Below, piece after piece: positions 1 through 4,105 of a stretch of 5,164 bases of DNA. How positions within the stretch are numbered: the stretch's first letter is position 1; every line of letters starts with the position of its first letter. The translations under genes and the position numbers were made by a program. The notes beneath the pieces are model-generated. The model had not been told where the DNA came from. It saw nothing but the letters and a program-made list of their open reading frames with translations, and did not search any database. Origin of the DNA: Chloroflexia bacterium (GTDB taxonomy: Bacteria > Chloroflexota > Chloroflexia > Thermomicrobiales > UBA6265); contig JACCVE010000364.1 of assembly GCA_013698285.1 (NCBI GenBank), forward strand, positions 1-5,164. Reading direction: 5' to 3'.

Positions 1-103
1 CGCGTCCCGGGCAGCGAGAACTGTCGCGGCACGGGGGTTGCGCCCCGTTCCCCGAACGCGACACGGCATGGGCGACACGGTCCCGGCAGGCGTGTGCGGC
101 GAC

Positions 104-110
104 GGGAGAG
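104..110 (+). promoter_or_regulatory. Ribosome binding site of the PRC-barrel gene
   Basis: GGGAGAG lies nine bases before the ATG at 120 and is the best purine-rich match to the 16S rRNA tail near this start. It supports ATG 120 over any start in the overlapping +2 frame that begins at 38. No clear -10/-35 pair is visible in the 119 bases available upstream. Confidence 0.6.
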
Positions 111-119
111 ACGCGGCCG

Positions 120-890
120 ATGAACGACCACGACATCAAGGGCATCAGGGTCATCAGCGTGGCCGACGCCCACCAACTCGGCACGTTGGAGCGCGCCTTC
201 CTCGACCCCGCCGAGCGCAAGGTCGTCGGCTTTGGCTACCACGCCTCCGGCGGCTTCCTCAAGCCAGAATCGAACCCGCTGATCGACACGACCGACATCC
301 AGTCGTTCAGCCAGGATGTCCTGACCCTGGCGAACGAGGCAATGGTCCGCGGAGAGAAGACCGCGGCCCGCTACGCCGACCTGGTCGACCTGAGCCGCCT
401 CCACGGCGAGAAGGTCGTCACCGAGGACGGACGCTCCCTCGGCGCGATCCACGCCGTCGAGTTCGACGAGCACAATTACAAGCTGACGGGCGTCGAGGTC
501 AGCGCCGGCCACTTCGAGAAGAACACGGTCATCGCCGCCGACGACATCGTCACCATCGGCAGCGATGTGACCGTGGTCCGCAATTCCGTCGCCGAGCGGG
601 CGCACGCCCCGGTCCCCGACGCCCCGGCCGTCCCCTTCGACGGCAGCGACCAGACCAGCCAGGCGACCCCCTTCCGGGAGCAGACGATCGAGATCCCCAT
701 CTCCGGCGAACACCTCGACCTGCGCCGCCAGATCGAGCGGAACGAAGACGTGGCGATCACGAAGGAAGCCGTCGAGCGCGACCAGACAATCACCGAGACC
801 GTCCAGCACGAGGAAGTCCGGGTCGAACCGACGATGAACGAGGACGCTGTGGCCGAAGAGGCCCGCGAGAGCACGAAGCGGACGCCGTAG
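120..890 (+). CDS. PRC-barrel protein with C-terminal YsnF/DUF2382-type segment
   Basis: A 256-aa soluble protein with no signal peptide or membrane segment. Residues about 6-75 and 88-152 each read like a PRC-barrel unit; the second contains a GEKVVTEDGRSLGAI strand-turn-strand typical of the fold. A Pro/Ala/Asp-rich linker (about 160-182) follows, then residues about 186-237 (REQTIEIPISGEHLDL, later ERNEDVAITKEAV) match the pattern of the DUF2382/YsnF domain: alternating charged beta strands ending in EEVRVEP. The last 20 residues are acidic and low complexity. PRC-barrel plus DUF2382 proteins are usually annotated as general stress proteins; their molecular activity is not established. Only one DUF2382 segment is seen, on the short side for that domain. 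The ATG is supported by GGGAGAG nine bases upstream. No operon partner lies downstream: the next gene is on the other strand. The domain call is by eye and fairly secure; the stress role is by family association. Confidence 0.9.
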   Translation: MNDHDIKGIRVISVADAHQLGTLERAFLDPAERKVVGFGYHASGGFLKPESNPLIDTTDIQSFSQDVLTLANEAMVRGEKTAARYADLVDLSRLHGEKVVTEDGRSLGAIHAVEFDEHNYKLTGVEVSAGHFEKNTVIAADDIVTIGSDVTVVRNSVAERAHAPVPDAPAVPFDGSDQTSQATPFREQTIEIPISGEHLDLRRQIERNEDVAITKEAVERDQTITETVQHEEVRVEPTMNEDAVAEEARESTKRTP

Positions 891-985
891 GCGAGGCGAC
901 GACCATCATCGTAACGGGGACATCATACGGACTCTCGACACATGCTCGGTGGTCGTACCCGTGCAACCGGATCGCCCACGGCCCA

Positions 986-1044
986 CCCCGGGATGGGGGA
1001 ACCCGGGTTCGTGGTTGGTCCCCGGTCGCCTGGGCACCAACCGC
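986..1044 (+). other. Cluster of three adjacent hairpins, possible terminator region
   Basis: Three inverted repeats follow one another about 95 bases after the PRC-barrel stop. CCCC/GGGG (986-989 and 995-998) has a 5-base loop. GAACCCGGGTTC at 999-1010 is a perfect 12-base palindrome. GGTTGGT/ACCAACC (1013-1019 and 1036-1042) continues inward through one C-C mismatch to CCC/GGG (1021-1023 and 1032-1034), leaving an 8-base loop. No T-tract directly follows; the nearest is TTTT at 1059-1062. This could be a non-canonical terminator, an mRNA 3'-end stabiliser, or a DNA binding site. The pairings are directly visible; the function is not. Confidence 0.35.
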
Positions 1045-1144
1045 TCACGGTCGGCCCGTTTTCCTGTCCGGTGCCTAGCGCGAACCGGTGTCTGATCGGA
1101 CCACGAGCGGTAACCGAAGTGCCCGTAGGGCTGGCACCAAACAT

Positions 1145-1238
1145 GGTAGGGGCGCCGCAAGCAGCGCCCCTACCCTAACGTACGTTACGATAGGGAACGT
1201 GCGTACCTGAGAAGGGCGCAGCAAGCAGCACCCCTACC
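1145..1238. repeat. 94-bp palindromic repeat pair, MITE/REP-like
   Basis: Two related 30-base units in direct orientation, 1145-1174 and 1209-1238, are identical at 25 of 30 positions, and at 23 of 25 over their right-hand 25 bases. The first is a near-perfect hairpin: GGTAGGGGCGC (1145-1155), loop CGCAAGCA, GCGCCCCTACC (1164-1174), an 11-bp stem. The second has lost its left arm but keeps the right end. The outer ends, GGTAGGGG and CCCCTACC, form an inverted repeat closing the whole 94 bp, and the flanks ACAT and ATGT add weak inverted symmetry. There is no coding capacity. GTAGGGGC...GCCCCTAC palindromes of this kind are dispersed between genes in various bacterial genomes (general knowledge), so a non-autonomous mobile or REP-type element is likely. 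Copy number cannot be judged from one window. Confidence 0.6.
1174..1194. repeat. Imperfect 21-base palindrome inside the repeat pair
   Basis: CCTA-a-CGTA-cgt-TACG-a-TAGG pairs at 8 of 9 positions around a 3-base centre. It contains the perfect 12-base palindrome TAACGTACGTTA (1176-1187). A partial direct copy, AACGTGCGT (1197-1205), starts 20 bases after AACGTACGT (1177-1185), about two helical turns. It could be a protein-binding site or simply the core of the repeat element. No function can be assigned. Confidence 0.35.
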
Positions 1239-1267
1239 AATGTGTTGACCGTCTTCACGGGCAATGG

Positions 1268-1300
1268 TTACCGATCATTCGTCCGGATTGGATTTGTCAT
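1268..1300 (-). pseudogene. 10-codon stub overlapping the antitoxin stop, possible toxin remnant
   Basis: On the minus strand an ATG at 1300-1298 shares its bases with the antitoxin stop codon (ATGA overlap), the usual arrangement for a translationally coupled toxin gene. The frame reads MTNPIRTNDR and then TAA. MazF/PemK-type toxins commonly follow RHH antitoxins with this spacing, so this may be the initiation site and first codons of a toxin whose body was deleted or replaced by the repeat-bearing sequence beyond. No further toxin-like residues were found in the other minus-strand frames between 1297 and 1140. Ten codons cannot prove homology; a chance ATGA is the alternative. Confidence 0.25.
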
Positions 1301-1605
1301 CGGGTCGTGGTCGTGACGGTGGCAGCGAGTTCATCCCGCGCCACTTCCCCGGAGAAATACGGTCCTTCGCCCTCGAGTCCATCTGCGGCCATCGAATCCC
1401 AAATGGCCGCCTCTGTCTGGTACTCGTCCCAAGCGTCGGGGTCCGCCCGCAACCGGGCAAAGCCCTCGTGCATCGCCGTCCAGAATGTCTCCCACTGATA
1501 CCGGTCAACGGCTTCTTCGATGATTTGGCCGATCGGTCGCTGCTCGGCGGCGGACAACGCCCGGAGAGTCGCGTGCAATCCTGGCCCGACTCGTACCGTG
1601 GCCAT
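1297..1605 (-). CDS. Ribbon-helix-helix antitoxin-like protein (CopG/MazE-like), apparently orphan
   Basis: A 102-aa protein beginning MATVRVGPGLHATLRALSAA. The N-terminal 40 or so residues fit a ribbon-helix-helix DNA-binding unit: a short beta strand (TVRV), a helix (LHATLRALSAAEQ), the turn RPIG and a second helix (QIIEEAVDRYQWETFW). The C-terminal half is acidic and aromatic (RADPDAWDEYQTEAAIWDSM), as in the toxin-wrapping tails of type II antitoxins of the MazE/CopG kind. The role inferred from the family is to neutralise a cognate toxin and repress its own promoter. The ATG at 1605 is chosen because GGAAGGAG sits just upstream; the in-frame extension to 1731 adds 42 Arg/Cys/Pro-rich residues with no such site and is not credible. 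No toxin gene follows, only a 10-codon stub and a repeat element. It could instead be a solitary RHH regulator. Confidence 0.8.
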   Translation of the reverse strand: MATVRVGPGLHATLRALSAAEQRPIGQIIEEAVDRYQWETFWTAMHEGFARLRADPDAWDEYQTEAAIWDSMAADGLEGEGPYFSGEVARDELAATVTTTTR

Positions 1606-1610
1606 ACCGC

Positions 1611-1620
1611 CTCTCCTTCC
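1611..1620 (-). promoter_or_regulatory. Ribosome binding site that fixes the antitoxin start
   Basis: On the minus strand the sequence reads GGAAGGAGAGGCGGT directly before ATG. GGAAGGAG is a near-ideal Shine-Dalgarno, with a gap of about seven bases to the ATG at 1605. It decides the start in favour of the 102-aa form. Confidence 0.75.
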
Positions 1621-1646
1621 TCGCCAGGCCCGGCTCACCGGACACG

Positions 1647-1658
1647 AGCGGTTCCGCT
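1647..1658. promoter_or_regulatory. Possible operator upstream of the antitoxin gene
   Basis: AGCGG and CCGCT (1647-1651 and 1654-1658) form an inverted repeat with a 2-base centre, starting 42 bases upstream of the antitoxin ATG. RHH antitoxins usually bind short inverted repeats in their own promoters, so this is a reasonable autoregulation site. In GC-rich DNA a 5-base arm arises often by chance, and no clear promoter was found beside it. Confidence 0.15.
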
Positions 1659-1759
1659 TTCCCAAGAACGCGGGTACACGGGCCAGTCGACGTCCCGGCA
1701 GACAGCAGGGTAGGTGGATGGCGGACCTCATCGCGCCGAGTCTCGTTCCGCCCCCGTCG

Positions 1760-1768
1760 TGCTACACT
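1760..1768 (+). promoter_or_regulatory. Candidate extended -10 promoter for the small ORF
   Basis: TGCTACACT at 1760-1768 contains the TGn extension followed by TACACT, a good match to the sigma-70 extended -10. No convincing -35 hexamer is seen 16-18 bases upstream, which the extended form can tolerate. A start near 1775 would give a leader of about 100 nt before the Shine-Dalgarno at 1862. The next gene with a strong ribosome binding site on this strand is the 34-codon ORF. Confidence 0.4.
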
Positions 1769-1861
1769 GCGCCACCGTCCAACCGAGCGTGCCTGCCCTG
1801 CGGCGTCATGAGGCACTGTCCGAGACGGCCCGACCGGCCTCGACATCCCGAGGATCAGACC

Positions 1862-1868
1862 AAAGGAG
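1862..1868 (+). promoter_or_regulatory. Strong Shine-Dalgarno before the 34-codon ORF
   Basis: AAAGGAG is followed by six bases and then ATG 1875. This is one of the two best ribosome binding sites in the window, equal in quality to the one before the second ABC gene. It is the main reason for treating the short ORF as possibly real. Confidence 0.5.
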
Positions 1869-1874
1869 TGACCC

Positions 1875-1979
1875 ATGCGGCAGTCGTCGAAGAGCCCTGC
1901 GATCGGACGTGGCTCCGGCGAAGGTCTGTCGCGATGCGGTCTCCAGGCCTGGCATCCTGGCGCGCAACGCCTCCGCTAA
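1875..1979 (+). CDS. Small ORF of unknown function, 34 aa
   Basis: Starts MRQSSKSPAIGRGSGEGLSR and ends in TAA. The product is basic, with one Cys (residue 21), several Gly/Ser and a C-terminal segment rich in Gln, Trp and Arg (LQAWHPGAQRLR). There is no membrane segment, no signal peptide and no family I recognise. Support comes from context: an extended -10 element at 1760, a leader of about 100 nt and AAAGGAG at ideal spacing. It lies 269 bases divergently from the antitoxin start and 374 bases ahead of the ABC exporter pair. It could be a genuine small protein, a regulatory leader peptide, the surviving 5' end of a decayed gene, or chance. The frames beyond the stop give no recognisable continuation, so a simple frameshifted longer gene is not supported. 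Confidence 0.35.
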   Translation: MRQSSKSPAIGRGSGEGLSRCGLQAWHPGAQRLR

Positions 1980-2106
1980 GACCGGCCTGACCGGACGACG
2001 ACCGTTGCGGGCCCGTGCCGTCCGGATCGGCAGTGACGAGGCGGACACCACGCGATCGTCCGCGCCGTCGCCCGGGTGAGGACTGGCATGGCTGCCACCG
2101 AGGTGG

Positions 2107-2180
2107 CCATCCCCGCTCCCCGCACCGGACCCCCACCATCCCGATCGCAGTCCCTCCCGGCCTCCCAGCTCCATCGCCCT
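2107..2180 (+). terminator. C-rich, G-poor tract, candidate Rho utilisation site
   Basis: Counting by hand over these 74 bases gives 44 C and 11 G, a strong C-over-G bias in a window where G and C are otherwise roughly balanced. Such C>G tracts are the known hallmark of Rho loading (rut) regions. It follows the small ORF and precedes the ABC genes, so it may end the short transcript or make read-through into the ABC operon conditional. This is a compositional argument only. Confidence 0.25.
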
Positions 2181-2201
2181 GGGTCGTGACCCCGTGCGCC
2201 T

Positions 2202-2232
2202 GGCGCCCTTGGGATGGCCGTCCCCGGGCGCC
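2202..2232 (+). other. Compound hairpin in the ABC upstream region
   Basis: GGCGCCC (2202-2208) pairs with GGGCGCC (2226-2232). Inside, GGGA (2211-2214) pairs with TCCC (2221-2224) around the loop TGGCCG, with a small TT/C internal loop between the two stems. The result is 11 base pairs, almost all G-C. There is no T-tract, so it is not a standard intrinsic terminator. It may be part of a structured leader, or a by-product of high GC. Confidence 0.3.
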
Positions 2233-2317
2233 GAGCGCGTCCGGCCCGTGACCCGTCGCCCGGCGCGCCCGACGCCCTCGGCGATGTGGCGCGACACGTG
2301 ATGGTCTTTGCGATCGA

Positions 2318-2343
2318 TCGTCCCGGCGCTCCCGTCGGGACGA
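2318..2343 (+). promoter_or_regulatory. Hairpin abutting the ABC ribosome binding site
   Basis: TCGTCCC (2318-2324) pairs with GGGACGA (2337-2343) around a 12-base loop. The 3' arm runs into the purine stretch GAGGGGG (2342-2348), which lies five bases before ATG 2354 and is the likely Shine-Dalgarno. The stem overlaps only the first two bases of that site, so it could modulate ribosome access without fully hiding it. The pairing is visible; a regulatory role is inferred. Confidence 0.35.
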
Positions 2344-2353
2344 GGGGGTTCCC

Positions 2354-4105
2354 ATGCACGCCCTCCGGGCACTGAACCGGTACTGGCGATTGTTGGCCCG
2401 ATATCTCCGGCCCGAGTGGCCCCGGATGGCCCTGCTCGGGGTGATCCTCTGCGGCACCATCGGCATCCAAGTGGCCACTCCCCTGGTGGCGAGCCGCTTC
2501 GTCGACCGGGCCGTCGCCGGTGGCGCCATGCGGGGCCTCGTCTTCCTGGCCCTGGTCACCATGGCGATGGCCCTGCTCGGGCAGGTCCTGGCCGTCGTCG
2601 AGACGTATGTGGCCGAAACGGTGAGCTGGGTGGCGACGAATACGCTGCGCGCCGACCTGGTCGCCCACCTCCTGCGGCTTGACGCCACGTTCCACACGGC
2701 CCACACGCCGGGCGAGCTGATCGAACGAGTGGACGGCGACGTGGCCACGCTGGCCCGCTTCTTCTCACGCTTCGTGATCTACGTCCTCGGCAACGGCCTC
2801 CTGATGGTGGGGGTCCTCGCGCTGCTCTTCCGCGTGGACTGGCGCGTGGGCCTGGGCCTGGGTGCCTTCATCGCCATCGCCCTGGCCACCATGCTCCGCA
2901 TCCGCGCCCTGGCGACCCCCGCCTGGGCCGCGGAGCGCCAGGCGAGCGCGGATTTCTATGGCTTCCTCGGCGAGTACCTGGCCGGCCTGGAAGACATCCG
3001 GTCCAGCGGGGCCGGCGCCTTCGTGCTGCGCCGCTGCGCCGAGGTGATGCGGTCGTGGCTGGCTGCCACCCGCGAGGCGCAGATGCGGGGATACGCCTTG
3101 GTCGCCAGCAGCCAGGGGCTATTCGCCCTCGGCACCACCGCCGCCTTCGCCGTCAGCGCCATGCTGTACCGGGACGGCACGCTGACCCTCGGCACTGTCT
3201 ACCTCGTCTTCCGGTACACCGAGATGCTGCGCCAGCCGACCGAGCAGATCCGGAACGAGGTCCAAGACCTCCAGCAGGCGGACGCCAGCATGGGTCGCAT
3301 CGAGACCCTCCTCGGGATGGCGCCGCGCCTGGTCGACGGCCCCGGCCTGGCCCTGCCACCGGGGCCTCTGGCGGTCGAGCTGGACGGCGTCTCGTTCGGC
3401 TACGCCGAGGACGCCCCGGTCCTGCGCGACGTCAGCGTGGGCCTAGCACCGGGCCGCGTGCTCGGGGTGGTGGGCCGCACCGGCAGCGGCAAGACGACCC
3501 TGACGCGGCTGCTGGCCCGCTTCTACGACCCATCGGCGGGCGTGGTCCGCCTGGGAGGCGTGGACACGCGGACGGTCCGCCTGGCGGCGGTGCGAGCGCG
3601 CGTCGGCCTCGTCAGCCAGGAGGTCCACCTCTTCGACGCCACCGTGCGCGACAACCTGACCATCTTCGACGACGGCGTGCCGGATGACCGGATCAGGGAG
3701 GTGCTGGACACGCTCGGCCTGGCCGGTTGGCTGGACGAACTGCCGCGCGGGCTGGACACCCCGCTGGGCACCGGCGGCGCCGGGCTCTCCGCTGGCCAGG
3801 CCCAAGTGCTGGCCTGCGCCCGCATCTTCCTGCGCGATCCCGACGTGGTGATCCTGGACGAGGCGTCCTCCCGGCTCGACCCCGCGACCGAGCGGCTGGT
3901 GCACGGGGCATTGGGGCGGCTGCTCGCTGGCCGGACCGGCGTCATCGTCGCCCACCGGCTGGCCACCGTCGCCTATGCCGACGACATCCTCGTCCTGGAG
4001 GACGGCCGGGTGCGGGAGTACGGGCCGCGGCTGGCGCTCGCCGCCGACCCCACGTCGCGCTTCGCCGGGTTGCTGCGCATCGGCACCGAGGAGGTCCCCG
4101 CGTGA
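2354..4105 (+). CDS. ABC exporter half-transporter, permease fused to ATPase
   Basis: A 583-aa inner-membrane protein of the usual half-exporter length. The transmembrane domain covers about residues 20-300, with hydrophobic segments near 25-45, 60-82, 138-160, 164-182, 248-271 and 277-290, and the coupling-loop motif TPGELIERVDGDV at 118-130. The ATPase domain (about 338-575) is complete: A-loop Tyr350, Walker A GRTGSGKTT (374-382, Lys380), Q-loop Gln422, signature LSAGQ (478-482), Walker B VVILD (498-502) with catalytic Glu503, D-loop SRLD (506-509) and switch His534. The signature has Ala for the first Gly of LSGGQ, a variant I associate with one exporter subfamily. All residues needed for ATP hydrolysis are present. 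GAGGGGG five bases upstream supports ATG 2354. Its stop overlaps the GTG of a second half-transporter, so the pair should form a heterodimer that pumps a substrate outward. The substrate (peptide, lipid or drug) cannot be told. Confidence 0.95.
   Translation: MHALRALNRYWRLLARYLRPEWPRMALLGVILCGTIGIQVATPLVASRFVDRAVAGGAMRGLVFLALVTMAMALLGQVLAVVETYVAETVSWVATNTLRADLVAHLLRLDATFHTAHTPGELIERVDGDVATLARFFSRFVIYVLGNGLLMVGVLALLFRVDWRVGLGLGAFIAIALATMLRIRALATPAWAAERQASADFYGFLGEYLAGLEDIRSSGAGAFVLRRCAEVMRSWLAATREAQMRGYALVASSQGLFALGTTAAFAVSAMLYRDGTLTLGTVYLVFRYTEMLRQPTEQIRNEVQDLQQADASMGRIETLLGMAPRLVDGPGLALPPGPLAVELDGVSFGYAEDAPVLRDVSVGLAPGRVLGVVGRTGSGKTTLTRLLARFYDPSAGVVRLGGVDTRTVRLAAVRARVGLVSQEVHLFDATVRDNLTIFDDGVPDDRIREVLDTLGLAGWLDELPRGLDTPLGTGGAGLSAGQAQVLACARIFLRDPDVVILDEASSRLDPATERLVHGALGRLLAGRTGVIVAHRLATVAYADDILVLEDGRVREYGPRLALAADPTSRFAGLLRIGTEEVPA
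4088..4094 (+). promoter_or_regulatory. Ribosome binding site that fixes the GTG start of the second ABC gene
   Basis: GAGGAGG lies inside the last codons of the first ABC gene, seven bases before GTG 4102. It supports initiation at this GTG rather than at the in-frame ATG 4138, which has no comparable purine tract. Confidence 0.7.

Larger units (their letters stand above)
891..1296. other. Non-coding interval, structured, no gene seen
   Basis: Open frames here on both strands are rich in Arg, Pro and Gly, lack good ribosome binding sites and resemble no family I know. What the interval does hold is a hairpin cluster (986-1044) and a repeat pair (1145-1238), annotated separately. It separates the end of the PRC-barrel gene from the 3' end of the convergent antitoxin-like gene, so terminators for both would be expected here. 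I see no canonical hairpin followed by a run of T. Confidence 0.6.
1980..2353. other. Non-coding interval ahead of the ABC operon
   Basis: No frame here looks like a protein family. It holds a tight hairpin, GCCACC-GA-GGTGGC (2094-2107), a C-rich, G-poor tract (2107-2180), a compound hairpin (2202-2232) and a final hairpin abutting the ABC ribosome binding site (2318-2343). I could not find a convincing promoter for the ABC genes in this interval, so they may depend on the promoter at 1760 or on one too divergent to recognise. Confidence 0.55.

Noticed and set aside
31..58. Short alternative hairpins (ACGGGG/CCCCGT at 31-48; CGTTC/GAACG at 46-58)
   Set aside because: Arms are 5-6 bp in GC-rich sequence, no T-tract follows and no upstream gene is visible, so no terminator or leader call is justified.
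38..1078. 346-codon open frame on the + strand overlapping the PRC-barrel gene
   Set aside because: Its translation is dominated by Arg, Pro, Gly and Asp with no family features; it is an alternative-frame shadow of the real gene at 120-890 in GC-rich DNA.
906..1178. Short open frames on both strands (78-84 codons)
   Set aside because: Arg/Pro/Gly-rich translations, no good ribosome binding site, and they run through hairpins and the repeat element.
1245..1274. TTGACC followed 17-18 bases later by TTACCG/TACCGA as a + strand promoter
   Set aside because: The -35 is good but the -10 is poor, and it would fire into the 3' end of the convergent antitoxin gene with no + strand gene beyond.
1264..1713. 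149-codon + strand frame opposite the antitoxin
   Set aside because: Antisense shadow; the minus-strand protein has RHH character and a strong ribosome binding site, this one has neither.
1606..1731. In-frame N-terminal extension of the antitoxin to 144 aa
   Set aside because: The 42 extra residues are Arg/Cys/Pro-rich, and GGAAGGAG sits immediately before the internal ATG at 1605.
2088..2189. 33-codon + strand ORF starting MAATEVAIPAP with GAGGA five bases upstream
   Set aside because: The translation is Pro/Ser-rich low complexity within the C-rich tract, the ribosome binding site is modest and no promoter is seen; it is probably chance.
1806..2748. Long minus-strand frames (188, 242 and 297 codons)
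   Set aside because: They overlap the start of the ABC gene in antisense and give Arg/Gly/Pro-rich sequence without domain features.
3443..3966. Minus-strand frames opposite the ATPase domain
   Set aside because: The sense strand has a complete set of ABC motifs, so these are shadows of codon-biased GC-rich coding sequence.
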